Assembly (NCBI RefSeq): GCF_009676955.1
Contig: NZ_CP045696.1
Span: 1,495,001-1,559,000 of the forward strand
From: Sodaliphilus pleomorphus
GTDB taxonomy: Bacteria > Bacteroidota > Bacteroidia > Bacteroidales > Muribaculaceae
Length of the DNA: 64,000 bases
Direction of reading: 5' to 3'
Shown: piece by piece, positions 1-10,491 of the stretch
Position numbering within the stretch: the first letter of the stretch is position 1
Layout of the letters: the number at the start of each line of letters is the position of its first letter
Program-made: the position numbers and the translations under genes
Notes under the pieces: generated by a model
Seen by the model: only the letters and a program-made list of their open reading frames with translations
Databases searched by the model: none
Told to the model about the DNA's origin: nothing

Positions 1-830
<830 letters not shown>

Positions 831-1352
831 TTCCTTTTCGCCTTCAGAACCGGGACCCGCTTGCCTGCGTTTGTGCAGGGCGCTGCGGGCCTCCTCTGTA
901 GTTGTCGCTCGATTCTCGCTCTTTGCTTCCAGCGCGGATTATGAAATCCGCGGTGAAATCGCTTGATCTTGCTTCAAGTTTAGCGTTTCCAGCATGTCAA
1001 TGATCTCTTTTTCTTTTTCTTCAGTAGTCCCAGGCAGACTTGAACTGCCGACCTCTACATTATCAGTGTAGCGCTCTAACCAACTGAGCTATAGGACTGC
1101 TTGTCTCAAGCCGCACAGGGTGCCTGCTGAGTATATCGTTTGCGGTAGACATCGTAGCGACCGGCTTGCATGAGAGCTTTTTAAAAAGGACCAATCTCTC
1201 CTCGTGTTCATCTCTCGCCTCCATTGCTGAAGGACGGCTCGTAAAACAGCGCCCGGAGGAAGCTGCTTTTTAAAAGGCTTCTCTCCATTTTTCTATTGCG
1301 TCGTCGCCCGGCGCCTCTTGCAGCGCCTGGCCGGCCATTAGGGAACGGCTCC
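831..1352 (-). other. 16S-23S internal transcribed spacer
   Basis: This is the spacer between 16S and 23S. It holds one tRNA gene (tRNA-Ile). I searched both sides of it for the usual tRNA-Ala and saw none. The rest has no coding sense and should form the processing stems flanking the two rRNAs. Confidence 0.8.
1025..1098 (-). tRNA. tRNA-Ile (GAT)
   Basis: The complement folds as a cloverleaf. The acceptor arm AGTCCTA pairs with TGGGACT, the D-arm is GCTCAGTTGGTTAGAGC, the anticodon loop is CTGATAA with anticodon GAT, and the T-arm is GGCAGTTCAAGTCTGCC. The discriminator is A and the CCA end is not encoded. Its place in the 16S-23S spacer is the classic one for tRNA-Ile. Confidence 0.96.
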
Positions 1353-2884
<1,532 letters not shown>

Positions 2885-3210
2885 TGTTGTTATCTTGTTG
2901 TCTCTCTTCTTTCAAAAAGAATCGTTGTTGTTAGGACTCCGTCCCTCTGTTTCACGACCCGCCTGCCCTGTGCGAGCAGGCAGCGACAACGACGCTCGAA
3001 GTGTCGCCCAGCCCCTCCGGACTATCGCTGATTTACTGTATCTTTTAACCTGTCGTTCAGAATCTTGACGAGAGCACTCGGTTCCTTGTTCCTTGTCTCT
3101 CTTGCTTTGTCAATCTCTGTCTATCGCAAATATTTCAAAGATCTCCCCAGTCGAAACTGGTGTCAAAAAAATCGCTCACATCATTTTTGGAGTGTGAGGC
3201 GAAAGTGTTG

Positions 3211-3242
3211 CAAAGGTAAGCCGAATATTTGACTTGTGCAAA
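3211..3242 (-). promoter_or_regulatory. rRNA operon promoter, proximal
   Basis: On the minus strand, TTTG (3242-3239) is followed after 20 bases by TACCTTTG (3218-3211). This matches the Bacteroidetes sigma-ABfr consensus TTTG-N19/20-TAnnTTTG. It lies about 330 bases upstream of 16S. Confidence 0.85.
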
Positions 3243-3327
3243 TTTTTCTTCGGTTTTTTTCGCCCGGCCCCGCTCTCGCGCCCGCTGGCGCTCGCGGCGC
3301 GGTCGGCCGTTTTCCCGTTTGCGGTTG

Positions 3328-3358
3328 CAAAGGTACTGCTAATTCTGATACTGCCAAA
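3328..3358 (-). promoter_or_regulatory. rRNA operon promoter, distal
   Basis: On the minus strand, TTTG (3358-3355) is followed after 19 bases by TACCTTTG (3335-3328). The -7 octamer is identical to the proximal promoter, so the operon has tandem promoters about 117 bases apart. Confidence 0.82.
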
Positions 3359-3580
3359 ACTTTTTGCAACTTTTTTTCAACGCGCAAACCGTCGCAACCG
3401 CGCAACACACTGAACAACAGCCACAAAAACCACTAAAAAAATTTTCAACATTTCCCCCTCGCCACAAGCCAAACTTCACCAAAAGGCCTTATAGCCCCCA
3501 TGGGAGGCAATCAGGCCGACGAGGCAAAAAAAAACACACACATGAGGCGGCCAGTCGTTGTGCATGTCGCAGATTATGCC

Positions 3581-3588
3581 TAAATTTG
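3581..3588 (+). promoter_or_regulatory. Probable -7 box of the ATP-grasp gene
   Basis: TAAATTTG matches TAnnTTTG exactly and ends 23 bases before the ATG at 3612. The matching -33 element is weak (TTGTG near 3558). If it is used, transcription starts near 3594, which rules out the upstream alternative starts at 3558 and 3576. Confidence 0.5.
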
Positions 3589-3611
3589 TTAAATTAAAAC
3601 CAACAGCCATC

Positions 3612-6584
3612 ATGAACGAGGAGTTTTTAAGCCAGCTATATCTCAAAGACACCGCCTTTCAAGACCTGATGCAGCAGCGCATATATAATGTGTTGCTCAT
3701 TGCCTCCAACTACGACGCCTTCATGATGGAGGAAGACGGACGCGTGGAGGAGCAGATATACAGCGAGTACATGTCGCTCAACCTGAGCTCGCCGCCCCGG
3801 GTGCTGCGCGTGAGCAACTACGAGGAGGCCTTCACCATCATGCGGGTCAAGAGCTTCGACCTCATCATTGCCATGCCAGGTGTCGACGTCACCGAGACCT
3901 TCGACAAGGCCAAGGACATCAAGCGGCTATATCCTCACGTGCCCTTTGTGGTGCTCACGCCCTTCTCCCGCGAGGTGTCGCTGCGGCTGCAGAACGAGGA
4001 CTTCGCCGGGGTCGACTATGTGTTCTCGTGGCTGGGCAACGTCGACCTGCTGGTGGCCATCATCAAGCTCATCGAGGACAAGATGAACGCCGAGCACGAC
4101 ATCTCGCAGGTGGGCATACAGATGATACTGCTCGTCGAGGACTCGGTGCGCTTCTACTCGTCGATACTGCCCACGCTCTACAAGTTCATCCTGCGGCAGT
4201 CGCAGTCGTTCTCGACCGAGGCACTCAACGGGCACGAGGCCATGCTGCGCATGAGAGGGCGCCCCAAGGTGATGCTGGCGCGCGACTACGAGGAAGCCGT
4301 GAGGCTCTACAAGAAGTTTCACAACAACGTGCTGGGGGTGATAAGCGATGTCTCCTTCAAGCACCACGGGGGCAAGGACATGCATGCCGGCCTGCAGCTG
4401 GCCCGATGGATAAAGGAGCACGACCCCTACCTGCCCATCATCATCGAGTCGAGCGACAGCGAAAACCGCGAGCAGGCCAGCCAGCTGCACTGCACCTTCC
4501 TCGACAAGAACTCCAAGGCGCTGCCCGTCGACCTGGGCAAGGCGGTGATGAACGACTTCGGCTTTGGCGACTTCATCTTCCGCGACCCCGCCACGGGCGA
4601 GCAAATCATGACCATACACGACCTGAAAGGGCTGCAATACAACATCTTCAAGATACCGGCCGAGTCGCTCTACTACCACGCCAGCCGCAACGACATATCG
4701 CGCTGGCTCTACTCGCGGGCCCTCTTCCCCATAGCCCAGGTGGTGAAAATGCACCGCTTCGGCAACATCGACGAGGCTCCGGCCGTGAGGCAGCTCTTCT
4801 TTGACCTGATCGTGAAGTACCGCAAGATGAAGAACCGCGGTGTGGTGGCCGAGTTCAAGCGTGACCGCTTCGACCAGTACAGCAACTTTGCCCGCATAGG
4901 CAAGGGCAGCCTCGGGGGCAAGGGCCGCGGCCTGGCCTTTATCGACTCGATCATCAAGAGCAACCCCGTGTGCGACAACTTTGAGGGCATCAGCATCAAG
5001 ATACCCCACACCGTGGTGCTGTGCACCGACATCTTCGACGAGTTTATGGAGACCAACAACCTGTATCCGTTGGCCCTGTCCAACATCCCCGACGAAGACA
5101 TACTCAAGGCCTTTCTCGCCGCCCGCCTGCCCGAGTGGCTCGACGACGACCTCATGGCCATCTACGACGTGATCGACACGCCGCTGGCCGTGCGCAGCTC
5201 GAGCCTGCTCGAAGACAGCCACTACCAGCCCTTTGCCGGCGTCTACAGCACCTACATGGTGCCCCACCTGAGCGACCGCAAGCGCTCGCTCAAGCTCCTG
5301 TGCGATGCCGTGAAGGGCGTGTATGCCTCGGTGTTCTATGCCGACAGCAAGGCCTACATGGTGGCCACGAGCAATGTCATCGACCAGGAGAAGATGGCCG
5401 TGATTGTGCAGGAGGTGGCAGGCAGCCAGAAGGGGGGCTACTACTACCCGTCGCTGGCTGGCGTGGGCCGCTCGCTCAACTACTACCCCACGGGAGACGA
5501 GCAGCCGGCCGACGGCGTGGTCGAGCTGGCCGCCGGTCTGGGCAAGTATATCGTCGACGGCGGCATGAGCCTCAGGTTCTCGCCACGCCACCCTGGCCGG
5601 GTGTTGCAGACGAGCACGCTCGACCTGGCCCTGCACCAGACACAGACCCGCTTCTACGCCCTCGACACCAACGGCTGCAACGAGCAGTTTGGCATCGACG
5701 AGGGCTTCGATATTGCGCAGCTGCAGGTGAACGACGCCGCCCGCGAGGGCTACATGAAATACATCGTGTCGACCTACGACTTCCACAACGACATGCTCGT
5801 CGACAACGACCTGGGCCCGGGGCGCAAGGTGGTGACCTTTGCCAACATCCTGCAGCACGGCGTGTTCCCGCTGCCGCAAGCCTTAGACTTCATGCTCTCG
5901 ACCGGGCAGCAGCAGATGGGGCGCCCCGTCGAGATAGAGTTTGCCGGCGAGCTGGCCTCGCCCCAGGAAATGAGCAAGGGCAACAAGGGGCAGCTCTACT
6001 GGCTGCAAATAAGGCCCATGGTCGACCGCAAGGAGATGCTCGACGAGAAGATCGTCGACACCGACCCCGCCCGCTTGCTCATCGCCAGCAGCAACGCCCT
6101 GGGGCACGGTTTGATGGACAACATCACCAGCGTGGTGCTTGTGAAGCCCGAGAGCTTCTCGATGGACAACAATGTGGCCATTGCCGCCGAAATCGAGAAA
6201 ATCAACCGCGGCTTTGCCGAGCGCGGCGAGAACTACATCCTGATAGGCATGGGGCGCTGGGGCTCGTCCGATCCCGCCCTGGGCGTGCCCGTGAAGTGGC
6301 CGCACATCAGCGAGGCACGCCTCATAGTAGAGATGTCGGTGCCCGGCAAGCGCATCGAGCCCAGCCAAGGCACCCATTTCTTCCAGAACCTCACCTCGTT
6401 CGGCGTGGGCTACTTCACCGTGGGCCTGCCGGGCGACGAGGGCATGATCGACAGCGACTACCTCGAGGGTTGCAAGGCCTGCTACGAGAGTGCGCACGTG
6501 CGCATCGTGCGCTACGACAGCCCGCTCACCGTGGCCATCAACGGCCTCAAGGGCAAAGGCGTGGTGCTCAAGCCGCAACAATGA
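3612..6584 (+). CDS. Receiver-domain / PPDK-type ATP-grasp fusion protein
   Basis: A protein of 990 residues. Residues about 25-150 look like a degenerate receiver domain. Residues 171-320 are a true receiver-like domain with LLVEDS at about 173, a candidate phospho-acceptor Asp246 in GVISDVSF and Lys299 in FLDKNSK. The rest matches the nucleotide-binding half of pyruvate phosphate dikinase or PEP synthase, with LAVRSSSLLEDS (Arg528) and a GQLYWLQIRPM end-strand. The swivelling phosphohistidine domain and the PEP-binding barrel of those enzymes are missing, so it cannot run the full PPDK reaction alone. Related proteins are usually called PEP/pyruvate-binding domain proteins. My inference is a signalling phosphotransferase or kinase with an unknown acceptor. 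Start 3612 is chosen because of the promoter at 3581. The coiled-coil gene follows 56 bases later, probably in the same operon. Confidence 0.85.
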   Translation: MNEEFLSQLYLKDTAFQDLMQQRIYNVLLIASNYDAFMMEEDGRVEEQIYSEYMSLNLSSPPRVLRVSNYEEAFTIMRVKSFDLIIAMPGVDVTETFDKAKDIKRLYPHVPFVVLTPFSREVSLRLQNEDFAGVDYVFSWLGNVDLLVAIIKLIEDKMNAEHDISQVGIQMILLVEDSVRFYSSILPTLYKFILRQSQSFSTEALNGHEAMLRMRGRPKVMLARDYEEAVRLYKKFHNNVLGVISDVSFKHHGGKDMHAGLQLARWIKEHDPYLPIIIESSDSENREQASQLHCTFLDKNSKALPVDLGKAVMNDFGFGDFIFRDPATGEQIMTIHDLKGLQYNIFKIPAESLYYHASRNDISRWLYSRALFPIAQVVKMHRFGNIDEAPAVRQLFFDLIVKYRKMKNRGVVAEFKRDRFDQYSNFARIGKGSLGGKGRGLAFIDSIIKSNPVCDNFEGISIKIPHTVVLCTDIFDEFMETNNLYPLALSNIPDEDILKAFLAARLPEWLDDDLMAIYDVIDTPLAVRSSSLLEDSHYQPFAGVYSTYMVPHLSDRKRSLKLLCDAVKGVYASVFYADSKAYMVATSNVIDQEKMAVIVQEVAGSQKGGYYYPSLAGVGRSLNYYPTGDEQPADGVVELAAGLGKYIVDGGMSLRFSPRHPGRVLQTSTLDLALHQTQTRFYALDTNGCNEQFGIDEGFDIAQLQVNDAAREGYMKYIVSTYDFHNDMLVDNDLGPGRKVVTFANILQHGVFPLPQALDFMLSTGQQQMGRPVEIEFAGELASPQEMSKGNKGQLYWLQIRPMVDRKEMLDEKIVDTDPARLLIASSNALGHGLMDNITSVVLVKPESFSMDNNVAIAAEIEKINRGFAERGENYILIGMGRWGSSDPALGVPVKWPHISEARLIVEMSVPGKRIEPSQGTHFFQNLTSFGVGYFTVGLPGDEGMIDSDYLEGCKACYESAHVRIVRYDSPLTVAINGLKGKGVVLKPQQ

Positions 6585-6640
6585 CGATCCCCCATCAACA
6601 CCGAAGATACATAAACACAACAACAACAACTCACCAACAC

Positions 6641-8158
6641 ATGGCATTTTTCAGCGCTCTAAAACGCACATTGGGCTTAACGCCGCCCCCTGGCAGCAAG
6701 CTGCAAGAGCATGAGGCCGAAGGCGAGAGCCAGGCAGCAACAAGCCAGCCCGACAGCCAAGCCGCAACGCCGACGGCCAGCCCCCGGCAGGCCGTGCCCC
6801 AGTCGCTCATCGACGAGATTGCCGGCCTCATAGGCCAGTATATCGACTCGACTGGCAGTGGCGGCAACATCGAGATTGTCGACAACCTGCGCAACCAGCT
6901 CAAGCTGAGCCAGGCACAGGCCGCCGAGCAAGAGCGACACGCCGCCGCGCTCCTCGACCAGGTAGCCAAGCTACAAAACGCTAACGAGCAACTCGCGCTC
7001 GAGAAAAAAAACCTCGACAACAAGCTGCGCGTGATGCAAGTGAAAGCCAACGGGCAAAATCCCGCCGAGGCCGTCGACCAGCTCACCAGCGAGTACAAGC
7101 AGAAGATGGAAATCACCAACCAGCTGCTCAACGACCTGCGCGCCGATGCCGCCCGCAAGACCAAAGAACTCGAGCGGCTCAAGGCCCAAATCGCCCAGGG
7201 CAACCCGCATGCCGCTCAGCTCAAAGACAAAGACGACGAGATCGCGCGCCTCAGGCAGCAGCTCGACAATACCCGCCAAAAACTCGACGAGGCCAACGAA
7301 AACCTGAAAATCGCATCTGAAATCGAAGAGAAAATAAAGGAAGTCGACGCTTTCAAGGCCAAGAAAAACAAGGAAATCGCCGACATGAAGACCGACATTG
7401 AAAACCAGCGCGCCATCAATGCCAAGACCATCAACGACCAACGCGACCAGCTGCTCAAGACCCAGGCCGAACGCGACGACCTGCTCAAGCGCCTCGACCG
7501 CATGCAGCAAGAGGCCACCGAGACCAAGGCCAAGCACAAGCGCCGCGACGTGGAGCTGGCCAACCGCATCGACGACCTGAAGCGGCAAGTCAACATCGCC
7601 GCCAAGAAAATCGACAGCAACGACCACCTGGTAGCCAACCTCAACAAGACCATAAGCGACCAGCTGAAAACGATACAAGACCTCACCATTGCACGCGACG
7701 AGCTCAAGCTCAAGGCAGGCGACACGCTCACCATGCTGAACCGCGCCCAAGACGAGGCCAAAAACAAAGGCAGCCAGCTGCAGCAGCTCAGGGCCGCGCA
7801 AGAAGCCAGTCTCGACACCGCCCGACAGCTGCGCAGCCAGCTCGACGCGGCCCGGCGACAGCTCGACGAGCGAGACCGTGCCCTGGCCGAGACCCGCGAC
7901 CAGCTCAAGCACAGCGAGACCCAGGTGCAGAAGATGGCCGCACTGGCGCTCAAGCAGGAGCCCAAAGTCAACGCCGAGAGCGAGACGGCCATCGACACCG
8001 ACCTGCAAGAGGCCGTTGCCCACGTCTTCAACGGGCAGCAGGGCCAGCCCCGCGGCGAGGAGCCACCACAGCCCGAGCCCGAGCCACAACCACAGCCCGA
8101 GCCGCCGCGCGCAGCCCAGCACCCACACGACGAAAGCCGCCAGATGTCGCTATTCTAA
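6641..8158 (+). CDS. Large coiled-coil protein with C-terminal clamp-like motif QMSLF
   Basis: A protein of 505 residues that I cannot assign to a named family. An N-terminal stretch (about 1-60) is rich in Ala, Gln and Pro. Residues about 85-440 are almost continuous heptad-like helix rich in Lys, Glu, Gln and Asp, typical of a long coiled coil. A Pro/Glu/Gln linker (PEPEPQPQPEP) follows, and the chain ends in RQMSLF. The last five residues match the bacterial sliding-clamp binding pattern QLxLF or Qxx(L/M)xF and sit at the extreme C-terminus after a flexible linker, as in many clamp clients. No signal peptide or membrane segment is seen, so it is cytoplasmic. It lies just downstream of the receiver/ATP-grasp gene, which may act with it. 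Confidence 0.8.
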   Translation: MAFFSALKRTLGLTPPPGSKLQEHEAEGESQAATSQPDSQAATPTASPRQAVPQSLIDEIAGLIGQYIDSTGSGGNIEIVDNLRNQLKLSQAQAAEQERHAAALLDQVAKLQNANEQLALEKKNLDNKLRVMQVKANGQNPAEAVDQLTSEYKQKMEITNQLLNDLRADAARKTKELERLKAQIAQGNPHAAQLKDKDDEIARLRQQLDNTRQKLDEANENLKIASEIEEKIKEVDAFKAKKNKEIADMKTDIENQRAINAKTINDQRDQLLKTQAERDDLLKRLDRMQQEATETKAKHKRRDVELANRIDDLKRQVNIAAKKIDSNDHLVANLNKTISDQLKTIQDLTIARDELKLKAGDTLTMLNRAQDEAKNKGSQLQQLRAAQEASLDTARQLRSQLDAARRQLDERDRALAETRDQLKHSETQVQKMAALALKQEPKVNAESETAIDTDLQEAVAHVFNGQQGQPRGEEPPQPEPEPQPQPEPPRAAQHPHDESRQMSLF

Positions 8159-8209
8159 AAAAAACTGCAACTTTCAAGCATAATCACTCACAACACCATA
8201 ATTTCAACA

Positions 8210-10381
8210 ATGAACAACAAAGCACTGCGAGTGCTCACACTACTTGCACTCATCACACTATCAACAACCCTCATGGCACAAAAGCAATTCACTCTCGAAG
8301 ACCTGAACTTCGGCGGCACCAACTATAAAAACATGACGCCAGGCGACCGCACCCTCCTGTGGTGGGGCGACCGGCTCGTGCACGTCGAGGCCAGCGCCTG
8401 CTACACCGTGAACCCGAGCAACGGCAAGGAGAGCCTCTTGCTCACCGCTGCCGACCTCAACCGCAGTATCGAGGCAGCCGGCGGCGACGAGACCGCAACG
8501 CTGCAAGGCGCAGTATCGTTTCCCTACCCCGACCAGCCGCTGGTCCTGGTGACCGGCACCAAGGCCTACACCCTCTACAACTTCAAGACCCGCCGCGTGG
8601 AGTGCCGCATCGCCAAAACCGGCAATGAGCAGGCCGCCTCTTGGAACGCCAAGAGCCGCATCTTGGCCTGCGTGACGGGCGACAACCTCTATGTGGGCGG
8701 CAAGCAGCTCACCACCGACGGCAGCCGCGACATCGTGTACGGGCAAAGCGTGCACCGCAACGAGTGGGGCATCGACGGCGGCCTCTTCTGGAGCCCCGAC
8801 GGCAAGCTGCTGGTCTACTACCGCATGGACCAAAGCATGGTCACCGACTATCCCGAGGTCAACATTCCCGAGGTCGACGACAGCACCCACCGCATCGCCA
8901 CCCCGGCCCCCGAGAAATACCCCATGGCAGGCCAGGCCTCGCACAAAGTCACCATCCTGGTCTACAACACAGCAAGCGGCCGCAGCGTGCAGCTGCAGGC
9001 CGGCGACCCCACCGACCGCTACTTCACCAACGTGGCTTGGAGCCCCGACAGCAAGACCATCTACGTCTTTGAGCTCAACCGCGACCAGAACGATTGCAGG
9101 CTCGTGAGCTACGATGCCACCACCGGGGGCAAAATCGCCGAACTTTACCGTGAGACCGACCCGAAATATGTAGAACCGTTGCATCCCATCGTGTTCCTGC
9201 CCTGGAATGCCGACCAGTTTATCCTGCAAAGCCAGAAGGACGGCTACAACCACCTCTACCTCATGGACAAGAGCGGCCACGAAATCAAGCAACTCACCAG
9301 CGGCAAGTGGGTGGTTGAGCAACTTGTGGGTTTCAACCCCCAGCATCAAAGCGTGATCATCGCAAGCAACGAGCTCAACCCCCTGCAGCGCAACCTCTTT
9401 GCAGTCGACCTCAACACAGGCCGGCGCACACTGCTGGGCAGCGACACCGGCTGGCACACACCTGCGCTGAGTGCAAGCGGCCGCTACCTGGTCGACAAGT
9501 ACCAGGCCCCCGACGTGCCTCGCCACATCGACATCGTCAACGTCGACAACGGCCGCAAGCTCGCCTACTACGACGCCCCCGACCCGTGGGCTGGCTACAC
9601 CGTGCCCACCTATGAGTGCGGCACCATCAAGGCGGCCGACGGCGTCACCCCGCTCTACTACCGCATGGTGAAGCCCGCCCACTTCGACCCCGCCAAGAAA
9701 TACCCCACGGTGGTCTATGTGTACGGCGGTCCCCACGCCCACAACGTCGACGCCGGCTGGCACTGGCGCAGCCGCAGCTGGGAGACCTACATGGCGCAAC
9801 GGGGCTACGTGCTCTTCATTCTCGACAACCGCGGCAGCGAGAACCGTGGCCGCGACTTTGAGCAGGCCACCTACCGCCAGCTGGGCCAGGAAGAGATGAA
9901 AGACCAAATGAAGGGAGTGGAGTTCCTGCGCACGCTGCCCTATGTCGACACCACCCGCCTGGGTGTGCACGGCTGGAGCTTCGGCGGCTTCATGACCATC
10001 AGCCTCATGACCAACTATCCCGATGTGTTCAAGGTGGGTGTGGCCGGCGGCCCTGTCATCGACTGGAAATGGTACGAGGTGATGTACGGTGAGCGCTACA
10101 TGGACACGCCCCAGTCCAACCCCGAGGGCTATGCCAAGACCAGCCTGCTGCCCAAAGCCAAGGACCTGAAAGGCAAGTTGCAAATCATCATAGGCTACAA
10201 CGACCCCACTGTGGTGCCACAGCACGCCCTCACCTTTCTCAAGGCCTGCATCGAGGCCGGCACACAACCCGACTTCTTCACCTATCCTGGCCAGGGGCAC
10301 AACATGCGCGGCCACCAAAGCGTGCACCTGCACGAGCGCATCACGCAGTACTTCGACGACTATCTCAAGCCTTTGAAATAG
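8210..10381 (+). CDS. Dipeptidyl peptidase IV (S9B family), exported
   Basis: A serine peptidase that removes X-Pro or X-Ala dipeptides from peptide N-termini, probably in the periplasm. The 723-residue protein starts with a signal peptide (LRVLTLLALITLSTTLMAQ). An eight-bladed beta-propeller domain runs to about residue 480, then an alpha/beta hydrolase domain. The catalytic triad is visible as Ser590 in GWSFGG, Asp665 in GYNDPTVV and His697 in GQGHNM. The spacings (75 and 32 residues) are close to those of known DPP IV. The propeller carries the usual substrate amino-terminus region around LLVYYRMDQ. It ends at a bidirectional terminator shared with the convergent gene. Confidence 0.95.
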   Translation: MNNKALRVLTLLALITLSTTLMAQKQFTLEDLNFGGTNYKNMTPGDRTLLWWGDRLVHVEASACYTVNPSNGKESLLLTAADLNRSIEAAGGDETATLQGAVSFPYPDQPLVLVTGTKAYTLYNFKTRRVECRIAKTGNEQAASWNAKSRILACVTGDNLYVGGKQLTTDGSRDIVYGQSVHRNEWGIDGGLFWSPDGKLLVYYRMDQSMVTDYPEVNIPEVDDSTHRIATPAPEKYPMAGQASHKVTILVYNTASGRSVQLQAGDPTDRYFTNVAWSPDSKTIYVFELNRDQNDCRLVSYDATTGGKIAELYRETDPKYVEPLHPIVFLPWNADQFILQSQKDGYNHLYLMDKSGHEIKQLTSGKWVVEQLVGFNPQHQSVIIASNELNPLQRNLFAVDLNTGRRTLLGSDTGWHTPALSASGRYLVDKYQAPDVPRHIDIVNVDNGRKLAYYDAPDPWAGYTVPTYECGTIKAADGVTPLYYRMVKPAHFDPAKKYPTVVYVYGGPHAHNVDAGWHWRSRSWETYMAQRGYVLFILDNRGSENRGRDFEQATYRQLGQEEMKDQMKGVEFLRTLPYVDTTRLGVHGWSFGGFMTISLMTNYPDVFKVGVAGGPVIDWKWYEVMYGERYMDTPQSNPEGYAKTSLLPKAKDLKGKLQIIIGYNDPTVVPQHALTFLKACIEAGTQPDFFTYPGQGHNMRGHQSVHLHERITQYFDDYLKPLK

Positions 10382-10431
10382 CATCTGCCGGGGGTGCCAC
10401 CATGCCCATTGCTATATTATATATAAACACA

Positions 10432-10463
10432 CGATGCGCCCGCCAGTAGTGGCGGGCGCATCG
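10432..10463. terminator. Bidirectional terminator hairpin
   Basis: CGATGCGCCCGCCA (10432-10445) pairs perfectly with TGGCGGGCGCATCG (10450-10463) around a 4-base loop. It lies between two convergent stop codons (10381 and 10492), so it probably ends both transcripts. Confidence 0.8.
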
Positions 10464-10491
10464 GCATGGGTTGTATTGTGATTGTCGCGCG

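Larger units (their letters stand above)
2885..3611. other. rRNA leader and divergent upstream region
   Basis: This stretch holds no gene. 2885-3205 is the transcribed rRNA leader on the minus strand. 3211-3358 holds two tandem rRNA promoters. 3359-3611 separates them from the plus-strand ATP-grasp gene and contains its probable promoter near 3581. Short open frames here have no family character. Confidence 0.7.

Noticed and set aside
3927..5879. 650-codon open frame on the minus strand inside the ATP-grasp gene
   Set aside because: It is antisense to a well-supported gene, is rich in Val, His and Leu as expected for a GC-rich shadow frame, and has no motif.
5021..8158. 1045-codon frame that seems to fuse the coiled-coil protein to a long N-terminal part
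   Set aside because: The first 540 codons are an out-of-frame shadow of the ATP-grasp gene. The real start is the ATG at 6641.
8261..10384. 707-codon minus-strand frame across the DPP IV gene
   Set aside because: Shadow of DPP IV, whose signal peptide and catalytic triad are clear on the plus strand.
10432..10463. Possible operator palindrome
   Set aside because: Its place between two convergent stop codons makes a shared terminator the simpler reading.
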